Source of the DNA: Echeneis naucrates
Lineage: Eukaryota; Chordata; Actinopteri; Carangiformes; Echeneidae
NCBI RefSeq assembly: GCF_900963305.1
Contig: NC_042518.1
Span: forward strand, 2,955,548 to 3,019,547
Direction of reading: 5' to 3'
Length of the DNA: 64,000 bases
Shown: positions 25,516 to 36,570 of the stretch, in pieces
Layout: each line of letters begins with the position of its first letter
How positions within the stretch are numbered: the first letter of the stretch is position 1
Position numbers and translations under genes: made by a program
Notes under the pieces: model-generated
The model's database searches: none
What the model was told of the DNA's origin: nothing
What the model saw: the letters and a program-made list of their open reading frames with translations, nothing else

Positions 25516-25547
25516 TGATGTTATGAGCATGTGGGCTCATAACATCA
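25516..25547. repeat. perfect 12-bp hairpin
   Basis: TGATGTTATGAG and CTCATAACATCA pair perfectly around an 8-base loop (25528-25535). Pairing does not extend convincingly outside, so it is short for a microRNA precursor. It may be part of a palindromic transposon remnant. Confidence 0.6.
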
Positions 25548-26937
25548 TGTCTTTATCAGTATGACCGCTTCCACATGGCATGGCTGTTTTTCAGTGTTCA
25601 TATATTTCACAGTGAAGAACAAACCACCGGCTGAAACTGAAGCAATAAGTTTTAACTCCCTGTATTTAGCATTTGTGCGGAGCACTTCTGTCACGCTGTA
25701 ACATCACCAGTGAAGGCATGCGCTGTAAATTTCCACAGTGTTAATTATAGTTGACATATATCACTAAAGGCTGGCGTCTCCCTGCATCAACTTTACTGTG
25801 TGTGGAAAATGTATGTTTCATGCGGTTCATCCGTCACATTTGATTCGGGGACACGGGCCTCTCATAGCTGATATGGTTTCTGGAAATCAGTATATATTTT
25901 CCCACAGCTGTAACATATGACATGATCATCTCTGCTCTGTCCTTATTTCGTTAGTTTCAACACCTCAGGTAACCCTAACTCGAACCCATTCTGTGGCTCA
26001 GTGGGACTAAAAGGGAAAGACCCCAGAATTCCCCTCCAACTGAGACGATAAAAATCTCCATGATGTGTGACAACATTTCAGAGTCCTTGAAATGCCCAAT
26101 ATTTCCATTCTCACATCGATTTTATGACCAATACATGTGTGTGTACAGATGGAAATTCTTTCCTCCATGCATGCTAGTTCCTGAGTCTTGTGCTCATGCT
26201 GAAATCACAGAAGCTCACAGAAGCTGTTGTCTTTCGGCATCACGGCTGACAGAACTCACTTTGTTATTGTTCGTTCTGCTTGTGTCTCTTTGAAACTATT
26301 CCAAATCCAAATCAGACAAATCGGATCACGCAGGCTCGTGTGATTCTACTGTGATTCAACTTAACCATACCATAACAATTCTTATTATGAAAGCCAAGTT
26401 GTATTCATTTCCCTCCGACCTTTCTCCTGTTTCATACGCAGTGAAAGAACCTGAGAGGGTGAAACTGTTCACGAGCTATGAAATTTTTTTGTGTTGTTGT
26501 TGTTGTACCGTAAAGGACAAAGTATTTTACAGTCTCCCATGTATTCCCACACACCTGGTCCAACTGTGGTCTTGAGAGCTTGTGGAGAAAAGGACCCCGG
26601 AACCAGTTTTACCTCCTGGAAACTAAAAAGGAACTATCAGTCTGAGGTGTTAGAGGCTGTTCTGAGATCTGTAAGAACACAATTTAGAGGTCACATAAAA
26701 CAAAAGACAAAGTTGATTACTCCCGTTTGCTCTCTTTAGTAATTAGGAATCCACTGTTCTGGGTTCTTTGGTCTCAGTCAGCCTTGTTGCTTCTGACCTT
26801 GAGGATTTTTGTTGTAATTATTTGAGGTATTCCCTTTAACCATATTAGTGGGCAGAAAAGGAGGCTGTAAACTCCGACACTCTGCTGCTTAGTTTTATTA
26901 AGCTGATATTTTGCTCTTTCCCCGGTCCGCCCTGCAG

Positions 26938-27036
26938 GTGTGTGTTCATCAGAATGGGTTGGGCCTCCAGCAGAAGCTCCACTCAGCTGAGCTTTCACCG
27001 TGTTCCTGCCATGCCGCATGTACAAGAGACCAAGCG
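26938..27036 (+). other. exon-like segment of unknown status
   Basis: A 99-base segment is framed by a good acceptor (ccctgcag) and a strong donor (gcg|gtaagt), and is open in two plus-strand frames (VCVHQNGLGLQQ... or CVFIRMGWASS...). A second acceptor (ctttcctgcag) follows at 27101. No homology recognised. It could be an exon of a lncRNA, an untranslated exon of slc4a1, or chance. Confidence 0.25.
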
Positions 27037-28183
27037 GTAAGTTCCATGGCCAAAGTGCAAAAAGTTGAATGTGCTTATCACATCGCATCACTTTCCTGCA
27101 GATAACCAAGAGCAGAGGAATTACAGCTCACCCTTACATCACGGGGGAATCCCCAACATGTTAACCTGATGATGTAAATAAAATGCTGTCCCCCTGATAC
27201 TGCGCATTGCACCCTCTTTACCTCCTGTGTGCCCCCCACACAGGATGCAGGCCCATACAGGTCCTCTTTAACGTCCCCCTCCACGTTCGAGCCTGGTTGA
27301 TGTTGAGAGGGCGGCGTGGTACAAAGTAGGGCTGGGATATCCCTGTCTCAAGGTGTCCCCCGCTGATAAAGCTATTTTTCTGCCACGCAGGCCTTATCGC
27401 CACCAACCCAGTGACCAAAGGAGTCGTGGGGTACAGCACCTCTTGATGCCTACGTGGTTTCCTGTGGGTGTTCCTGCTCCTGTCGTAGTCTCGCTCTCTC
27501 TCTCTTCATCTTTTTTACTTGCCGGGTTCATTTTATCACCAGGTTCGTCCAGGCTGACAGAACAGAGGTCGTCCTGTTTCCAGTGCTGGGGTCCAGGTGG
27601 GAGTACCTGCACGCAGGTAGGGGTGTGACCTCCTCCGGATGGGGGTCAGAGGTTAGAGGTCAACTAGAATGGATATCTGATGCATAAGGGAGAATTGTAT
27701 TTGAACTTTTAATGTGTTTGCCGTGTTTACGAGATAAGGGTGTGACAGCTGAGTTTATTTTGTTGGACAGGAAAATGAACACTGACACACAGAATATCGG
27801 TTCTGTTTCATTGCCTTGTTAATATTTGAGGTTAAGGTCAACAGGAAATCTCATCTTTTGAAGAAAACAGCCAGTGAATATTTTTTCACTCTTTTTATTA
27901 TTATTATTTCACATGCTTGCTTATTTTAATTTTCGAGTAAATTATCTGGGTGTTCTCAGGGACAGAAGACGGACGGAGAACTGTTACAGCTTCTTTTCAT
28001 TCACAGTAATCATATCGATGAACTTTTTGTCTAAGTCATTACTATTAATCGTTCCTTATCAATTTTGTGCAGATGTGAGGTGAATGTGTAATAGTAAGAC
28101 TGTTGCACCTTATTCATTTCCCACATTCTGCATAAAGTTTTTTTTAATGCACTGAAGAGTAAGCAAAAGGAACAGAGGTGTCT

Positions 28184-28277
28184 GGGTGAAGAAGGGTGGA
28201 ACCTAAAGATAAGGCTGTGTACGTCTCTTATTCAAACTACAGCGCAGTTCATATTCTCAACGGCTGATCGATTATCT
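28184..28277 (+). promoter_or_regulatory. candidate erythroid promoter of slc4a1 (CACCC and GATA motifs)
   Basis: Two GGGTG elements (CACCC boxes on the other strand, 28184-28188 and 28194-28198) lie just before AGATAAGG (28207-28214), a canonical GATA1 site. A reverse GATA site TTATCT follows at 28272-28277. Mammalian erythroid SLC4A1 promoters use GATA1 and KLF1-type CACCC sites. A putative untranslated first exon could end at the cag|gt near 28370. The TSS is not determined. Confidence 0.5.
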
Positions 28278-28617
28278 GTCCTGAGCTGTGGCTCTGCAGA
28301 CAGACTCAGAGCGGCTGTGTGTTTGGAGATGGCGGTATCTCCGTCAAAGGGCCTCACAGGTTTCTAAAGTGGCTGAAAAAGCTGTTCTGTAACTGTACAA
28401 ATACAGATTAACCACAGATAATGGCAAAATAAAAAAATAATATTTTTATTGTGTATATTTGAAAGTCTCCAGGTTTGTGTATGAGCAGCTGCTTCTCATA
28501 GAAAACAACTGTGTGGTTTTTATATTTTTGATTTCCATCCTTTTCATTCTGTCTAAAGGGGTGCTCATAAATAGCTGAGAGTTCAAGGGCAGAATAGTGA
28601 ACATCTGAGGAACATCA

Positions 28618-31600
28618 ATGGAAAACGACATCAGCTTTCAGGAGGTTTGTGTAATCCATCATCTTCAGTGTGATACAGACTCTAAATAAAAGAAAGTTGA
28701 ATTAAAAGCTCCACGGCTGCCTACCAGGCCTACAGTGTTTTAAATTCTCCACTTCTCTCTTACATAGAAGGGGGAGATGTTAACTCAGACACTGATTAAT
28801 TCAGTTTGATTTATTTAGTAGCAGCAATAAAAAATTACCTTCGTTATTCATTAACTCTTCTTCAACGTTCCTCTTGTCCAGGGCAGTGACTCGCCATATG
28901 AAGACAATGACTCAGCATTTCCCTCCCCAGTCAGACTGTGAGTTATTTCTCTGTGTCATTCTGACAGAGCAGTAATTAGTCTGTTATCAGGAGTGTTTTC
29001 TAAGAATTAATACATTTATTCTTTTGATGCAGCACACAGCTGGATCAGCTCTTCTTCAAACAGAGTGAATGGTAGACTTTTATTTTTAAGACAGACAGGA
29101 ACATGAATCTAAATAAAACTGGTCAGTACTGGTGGTTTGTAGTAAATACTGTGGCCCTGATGGGGGGGGGGGGGGGGGGGGTCAGCCAGTGTCAGAAATG
29201 ATGGGACTTTTAAACAGCTTGTGTATAAAGCTGATGAAGAGAAGAAGCCAGCAGCAGATATGAGCAACAGTTGAGTGATCCTGCCCTCCTCTGGCCAAGA
29301 GCAGAATAGCACAGATGGCAGACAAACTTTATCAGCTTCCACGGACGCCTCACTTGGATGGACTTTAAAAAGTCAAGTCCATACATTTATTTTTCAGTTA
29401 ATTACTTTTTCTTTTTTTTTTTTTCAGAGATGATCTTAATTGTTCGAACTCTGACATTGTTGTTTATTAGATCTGAGGCTTGTTATTTCAATGTTTGTGT
29501 TTCGCCATCAGGACTCCACCAGAACAGAGCAGCATCTCTGACCTGGAGAGGAGGGTGGAGGATGAAGTCCCTGCGGAGGTCTTCGTCATCCCCAGTGGCA
29601 CAGAGGGTAAACTCCCCTGACAGTCCGTGCAGCTGTCGCTAATTTGATCTTTATGTGCACAGACACGACTCAGCCGTTTGTCTCTTTATTTCAGCTCACC
29701 TGAACCTGAACACAAACGCCACCACAAGAGGAGACGCTCAGGTGGGTCAGCATTTCTTTAATCTGGGCCAAATACTTCCCCATCATCTGGTTTATTGTCA
29801 TGAACTCCCTTTGATGCATTGACCACAGGCCTACGTGGAGCTGAACGAGCTGAAGAACAACACTTGGCAGGAGACTGGGCGCTGGGTGGGCTTCGAGGAG
29901 AACCTCAACCCCGCCACAGGAAAATGGGGTCCTTCTCACGTCTCCTATCTCACCTTTAAGAGTCTGATCCAGCTCCGCAGGATCATGTCTACAGGTGGAG
30001 TTTGGACTAGAAGTCACACCAAAATCGCTTTGAAGTATCTTAGGTGTCTGAATATAACCCTAACCCTGACTAACACATGACCTCACACGATCTCAGGGGC
30101 TGTCATCTTCAACCTGAATGCCAGCAGTCTGTCTGCCGTGGCTGAGAAGGTGGTCGATGAGCTTCTCTCCAAGAATGAAATCAGTGCCAGCGACAGGGAC
30201 GGCCTGCTGAGGGCTCTGCTCATGAGACGCAGGTAACCGGCAGGAGCTGTTGATTAAAACGCTGTAAAAACATTTCAGCTGGCGCTTCATTTTCTTTGTC
30301 CTTCCAGTCAGACTGTGTCACCTGTGGTCACACCTTCTGGAGATATTGAGATGCAGACATTTTCTGTCACCAAGAAGGTATAATTTTGTACTTTTACTTA
30401 CTTTTAGTAATTTGTCTGACCATAAATGTCACGTTTATGTGTAAACATGTTAAAATGTAACCACTGGATCGCTCTTCACAGAGAGATAGCTCCGACAACA
30501 TAGAGGCCTCAGTTGTTCTCTCAGGTGTGTTGAAGTCATTCTGATGCAGTTGTGTGTTTTTTGTGTTTTTTGGGTGTCGGCCTGGAGCAGATATGATTCA
30601 TGGTGTTTGTGTTGTTGTTTCCATCAGGTGTCCTGGACTTCCTGCAGAAACCAACAGTGGCTTTCGTCAGGCTGAGTGACTCCGTGGTGATGGAGTCTGC
30701 TCTGGAGTCTTCTGTCCCTGTTCGCTTTGTCTTTGTCCTGGTGGGCCCCGACCAGAACGGAATGAACTACAGTGAGATGGGGCGAGCCATGGGTGCTCTG
30801 ATGGCTGACTGGGTGAGGAAAAATAGACTCCACATCCCAACTAATGAATTATTCCCGTTTCTTATGGCTTCGGTGTATTAAAGCTTTTAGGTGTCACTCT
30901 GCTGACAGGTGTTCTGTCTGGAAGCTTTCTTGGCCCAGACCGACAAAGATCTGACCAACGCCATTGCTGACTTCATGGACTGCAGCATTGTGATCCCTCC
31001 CACTGAGATCCAGGACAAGGAAATGCTGGAGCCAGTCATCAAATTCCAGAAGAAGATGCTGCGTGACAGACTGCGGCCTTGTGACACCCGGCTTGGTTTT
31101 AATGACAAAGGTCAGCGTACTGTAGTGTTCAAAGCTGTCGTCTTTTTTGGACCTTCACCAAATCTATAATTGTAGTTTGAGCTGGATACATTTGAAAAAC
31201 TCATACAGATTTAGTATAATACATTTGATTGATTTGATCAACACAGTTGGTTTTCCAGTTGACAAAGCTCCAGAGGAGCCAAGGGAGGACCCGCTGGCAC
31301 GAACTGGCTATCCTTTCGGTGGGATGGTGAAGGACATAAAGCGTCGTTACCGCTACTACATCAGCGATTACACAGATGCTCTGAACCCTCAAGTCCTCGC
31401 AGCCGTCATCTTCATTTACTTCGCTGCCCTGTCCCCAGCCATCACTTTTGGAGGACTTCTGGGTGAGATGGCGTCACACATGTGTCTGATTCACAGGAGT
31501 TCATTCATCTAATTCTCGCTGTTTTCTGACTGCAGCTGACAAAACGGAAAGAATGATGGGCGTGTCAGAGCTTATGATCTCCACCAGCATCCAGGGTGTG

Positions 31601-34317
31601 ATCTTCTGTTTCATTGCTGCCCAACCCGTCCTCGTCATTGGTTTCTCTGGACCGCTGCTGGTGTTTGAGGAAGCTTTCTACGCTGTATGCGCAACCTGCC
31701 ACATGCAGAAAAAAAAAACCTGTAGTTAATGTTTTTAAAGGCGCATTTTATTCATTAACATCTATTTCCCTTTCTTTAGTTCTGCAAGTCCCAAAACATC
31801 GAGTACATCGTGGGTCGGATCTGGGTGGGTATGTGGCTGGTAGTGATTGTGATCATCATCGTGGCTGTGGAAGGCAGCTTCCTGGTCCGATACATCTCCC
31901 GCTTCACCCAAGAAATCTTCTCCATCCTCATCTCTCTCATCTTCATCTATGAGACCTTCAATAAGCTCTTCAAGGTTTTCCACCTAGTCCTTCCATCCAT
32001 CTCATTTCCAGCTCTGTAATATGTCTTTGTCTTACCTTCCCATGACATCTCACCTCCCCACTTGCTCAGATCTTCAAAGCCCACCCTCTGATTCTGAACT
32101 ACGAACATCTGAACAGCACCCTGGACAACCCTTTCCACCCAGTCATCACAGAGCACGTTGAGTACCATTCAAATGGATCCATGACCGTTCATGAGCTGGA
32201 GATCGAAAGGCCCTACCCCAACACCGCCCTGCTGTCTATGTGCCTCATGTTTGGATGCTTCTTCATCGCATACTTCCTCCGTCAGTTCAAGAATGGTCAT
32301 TACCTTCCAGGCCCGGTAAGACTGACAGTCTGTTCCTTGTGCCAGTCTTTGGACTGAGGAATCCTTTAAGTTGGTACCTGTGACTGTGATCTCTGCGTCT
32401 CATTAGGTCCGTCGTCTGATTGGAGATTTCGGTGTCCCCATCGCCATTTTCATCATGATTGCTGTGGACATCTGCATTGAGGATGCTTACACTCAGGTAA
32501 AGAAATGAATGCATCCGAAAAATGTCATCAACAATGCTCATATAGATTATTTTTAAGAAAATATATGACATATATTCTATAAAATACATCAGCCCATATT
32601 GTTTGTATATATTAATGTAGTCAGTGTATAAAGCATACATACGTACAATTTCTAAAACTTACATTTTAGCTTCTTTTAGTGAGTAAAATTATAATTATTA
32701 TAGTTGGAATAAGACATATGCTTCACTTCATGTCATCCTGTCTGCTTGTAGAAACTCGTTGTGCCAAAAGGTATTCAAGTGACCAACCCCAAAGCCAGAG
32801 GCTGGTTCATCAACCCCATGGGGGAGAAGAAGCCCTTCCCCATCTGGATGATGGCTGCCTGCTGTGTTCCTGCTGTGCTCGTCTTCATCCTCATCTTCCT
32901 CGAGTCCCAGATTACCACGTGAGTGACACCATTAATGATGCCATCACAGATCACTTCAGATGAAACTTATCCACTCAGAAAACCAAGATAATAGTTTGAA
33001 GGAGCATATGTTTCTTTCTGTGAATCATCAGCCTGATTGTGAGCAAACCTGAGAGGAAGATGGTGAAAGGGTCCGGCTTCCATTTCGATCTGCTCCTCCT
33101 GGTCACCATGGGAGGCATCTCGTCTATTTTCGGGATGCCCTGGCTGAGCGCCGCCACCGTGAGATCGGTCACGCACGCCAACGCTCTCACTGTCATGTCC
33201 AAGGGCCCTAAACCGGAGATTGAGAAGGTGGTTGAACAGAGGATCAGTGGCATTTTGGTGGCCATCCTGGTCGGTAAGGCCTGCTATTGAAAGTGCAGAC
33301 ACAAACACAGCCATGTCAGAATAAATTCACCTTTTCTCTTCAATCATCATTCGCTTTCTGTCCTTTCCAGGCGTTTCCATTTACATGGAACCTATACTGA
33401 AGATGATTCCCATGACAGCCTTGTTCGGCATCTTCCTCTACATGGGTATCACCTCTCTGAGCGGAATCCAGATGTGGGACCGGATGCTTCTGCTGATCAC
33501 GCCAAAGAAATACCATCCTTCTGAAGCCTACGCCACCAGGGTATGCAACCGCAAATAAAGTTCATGACTGTGCTCTTATCATTTATATATTTTCATGGGA
33601 TACACCTTAATATCTGAAAATTATCACTTTTTTTTTCAAACATGGCTGTCTTATAGACTAAATTACCAAAAGAAGTAATCGACTACAGCAGCCCGACAAA
33701 ACATAATTCCTGAGGTTTTTTTGTCCCAGTGGACAAAGATCACCAGACGCATCTCTGTGGTGATCTCACGTCTTTGTAGTTATTTTTTATTTCTTTTTGG
33801 AGTACCTTTGCACTTCTTTTTTGTCTTCTGGGTCATCGTTTCTTTATTCACTGTTCATTAGCCAAAGAAAGTCTTGTAAATTGTGCTTTTTCTTGGTATT
33901 CTTGTATCGTCTGCTGACGCTGGTTGCTGACTCTGTCTGGCTTGTGCAGGTTAAGCCACTGCGGATGCATCTCTTCACTCTGATCCAGCTGGTGTGTCTG
34001 GCCGTCCTGTGGGCGGTGAAGATGAGTCCCTTCTCTCTGGCTCTGCCTTTTGTTCTAATTCTCACCATCCCTCTGCGTATGTTAATGACCGGCAGGATCT
34101 TTTCTGAAATGGAGATGAAATGTGTAAGTACATCTGTGTTTGGCTTTATTCACCCTCAGCTCAGCCGCACATCGTCACATCATTTCATATTTAAGCTCCT
34201 GTGGTGTAACCGGACGTTGTGTTGTTTCTTGTGTTGCAGCTGGATGCAGATGATGCCAAAGTGAAGTTTGAGGAGGAGCCCGGGGAGGATTTTTACAACG
34301 AGTCCCCACTGCCGTAA
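28618..34317 (+). CDS. slc4a1: band 3 anion exchanger (AE1), with one apparent frameshift
   Basis: Electroneutral Cl-/HCO3- exchanger of the red-cell membrane. Coding exons: 28618-28644, 28882-28937, 29033-29071, 29512-29606, 29695-29741, 29829-29994, 30097-30232, 30308-30377, 30482-30524, 30628-30812, 30909-31110, 31259-31462, 31537-31684, 31780-31974, 32070-32315, 32407-32496, 32752-32918, 33032-33273, 33371-33540, 33950-34123, 34240-34317. The length would be about 926 residues in the conserved frame. The cytoplasmic domain (to about 355) has a short, acidic N-terminus (MENDISFQE) compared with human. The membrane domain keeps the lysines equivalent to human K539 (FNKLFK) and K851 (WAVKMSP), and E681 (FLESQITT). 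The C-terminus retains LDADDAK, the carbonic-anhydrase-binding motif. The third extracellular loop (exon 15) is longer than in mammals and has two N-glycosylation sequons (NST, NGS). Exon 13 is one base short between ATGATGG and CGTGTC (31554-31562), producing a stop at 31575-31577; all other phases agree. An assembly error is likeliest, a disabled allele possible. Confidence 0.95.
29162..29181 (+). repeat. poly(G) run of 20 in slc4a1 intron 3
   Basis: Twenty consecutive G in the sense strand of the intron between 29071 and 29512. It could form G-quadruplex structure and is error-prone in sequencing. Confidence 0.9.
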
Positions 34318-35325
34318 ATATCATCACACTATTATTTAGGTCACAAACTTTCAGTTAAGTCAGTCCTTGGAAAATATCAGGAGTCTCTGAAAATGTGTAT
34401 TTACAAACAACTCCATGCAGTTTCAAACTGTTCTGTTATTATTATTATTATTATTTATTTTTACTGGAAACTGCCTCTCATTTTTAAATTAAAATTAACC
34501 TAAATTGACCCAAATAGAAAACGAATATACAGTCCATATTGTCAGACAGAAATATTATGCTTTCCATAAGTCATATTCATTTGATCACATTGGGACCATT
34601 AAAGGGCTTCATTTAGTTTTTAGGTACACTAGATTTAATGGCTCTTTCGATTTAATTTAATGAAATACTGGCTGGTACTTTTTTTTTTTTTTTTATTGAG
34701 GAGACATCCTTTGGAAGTGAGAGGTATTTTCTTTAAAGACCTGAGGTACATTGACTTTTTAGTTTCTTTTTCTTTAAATGCCTGACTACAGTATAGCTTT
34801 AAAGTGATTACTGGTGCTACATGTTGTAATAATATATTTTCCTCTTTCCATGTGTTCACTATTTAAGCAAATTTGATCTACTCAGCCCGTCACACATGCA
34901 CAAATAAAGACTTTTTGTGGCACTATCGGCCCTCCCTTTGCTCCATACAGTGCCTTTTTACAAAAGTAGTGTTTACGCAAGTTTGCCTCAAGTCATGCAT
35001 TGTGTATGTTTAACTGAACTATTTGTTCTTTCCTGTTCAGTTGGGATGTTTTGAAAGTTTATGGAAAGATGCCTAATGCACTTAGATTTTAAAGATTTTA
35101 AGCGTGTAATTGCTTTGGTGATTATAAACTGGGATGAGCAGCAGTGGGCTGACTGCGGATGATGAATTGTTTGAGCTGACTGTTGTCCTGATGATGTAAT
35201 CAGGGATAGACTTCTTTGTAAATGTATCCTAATAAGCATCATGTTTTTGCTATCATGTGTGTATGTGTGTGCGTGTGCTTGGAACACTGTACATGCTTAT
35301 GGATTTACATTTTATTAAAAATAAA
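34318..35325 (+). other. 3' UTR of slc4a1 with two poly(A) signals
   Basis: AATAAA occurs at 34903-34908 and again at 35320-35325, giving 3' UTRs of about 0.6 or 1.0 kb. The sequence is AT-rich, with an (ATT)n patch near 34437-34455. No coding content. Confidence 0.6.
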
Positions 35326-36570
35326 AAATAGAAACAGCCTTTAAAGTGCTCGTTATCGTGAATGCAATATAAAAAAAAAAACAAGCTTCATATCGCCCTC
35401 AGCTGACTTTTATCATCGAACAGCAGCAGACGCTGTTCAATTGGACCACGATGCCTGCCAGTCAGCTCCATGCTGCCTTCATGGCTGTCAAGTAAACTCC
35501 AACACTCATTTGCTCCTGTTAGGAAAATACTGTATACTTTTAACCCTTAGTTAGAAATGTGACATTTTAACTCCACAACAGGAGGACAAAATACTCATCT
35601 CGTTTTGATTTAATCACGTTCACCTTCGTTGTAAGTTTATTTCAGATGCTTCTTATTAATTTACAATTTTTTATTTTTATTATTAACTTTATGAACAACA
35701 ACTATGGTTGTTGTGATTAACACTACACACCAGAAGCTCTCCAGCGGGGAAAGTAAAACAAAAAGTGGGGTGAGCTGGTTGGGCTCAGTGCATTGTGTGA
35801 ATATTTGAACAGAAAACACACAATGTAAAACTTGTTGTACATGAATTTATATATATGTGTGTGTTTTAGTATTTTTTCTTTATTGGGGGCGAGGGGTAAA
35901 ATTAAATATCACAATAATTAGGTTTGTTTTAAATGTACAAAAAAGAAAACACAACTACTCAATTGTGTATTTGTCCATGATTTTGTTTATTTCTAGAAGA
36001 CAAGATGAGTCTGAGTTTTCCCACAGCCGGTGAAGGCAGCACGGTTTAACAAGGCCGAACGCCTGAGAGTCATTTGTTTTCCTCAGCCGGACGGCCCGGA
36101 TTGGACGGTCCGGGTTCCCGCCCACAAACACACAAGGTGGAGTTGAGTGGAAAAAACACGCCGGGCCTAAATGAAGCTGTCAAACAGACGCTTACTGTCT
36201 GCAAAAAGCCAAACCCAGCAATGTGCAAAGGTACGGAGGCTCCCCGCGGATCTCTTTAGTGCAAATCTGACACCGATGAGTGACGAGTGGAAACTTTTTT
36301 TTTTTTTTTTTTTTTTTAATTAGTATTTTTTTATGTTAATTGCATAACATTAACTTCGCGCTCTATTAAACTGAAGGCAAACCCTTCACCACGGCTCGGG
36401 GCTTCTTCATGAAACTTCCAGCTGCCGGAGGAAAAATGCAATGCCATGCAAAAAAAAAAAAAAAAAACTTCGGCTGGAAAGCAGAACCGAGAACATAAAA
36501 TAAAATTTTATATATTTTTTTATATGCATACATGTAAGAAAAGAAAGAGAATAAAGCGGCTCGGGTTCAG
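35326..36570. other. slc4a1-ubtf intergenic region
   Basis: AT-rich for the first 700 bases, then rising in GC towards the ubtf promoter. No gene or repeat family recognised. Contains T and A tracts near 36295-36318 and 36450-36468. Confidence 0.5.

Larger units (their letters stand above)
23400..28180. other. intergenic stretch between the selenoprotein gene and slc4a1
   Basis: AT-rich, with A/T and G homopolymers (for example 23690-23717), a perfect hairpin at 25516-25547, and one exon-like segment at 26938-27036. No protein family, tRNA or complete repeat recognised. In mammals RUNDC3A flanks SLC4A1 on this side, and I found no trace of it. Confidence 0.5.

Noticed and set aside
29276-29300. 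Further CTCF-like match (tgccctcctctggcc) in slc4a1 intron 3
   Set aside because: Too many mismatches to the core motif.
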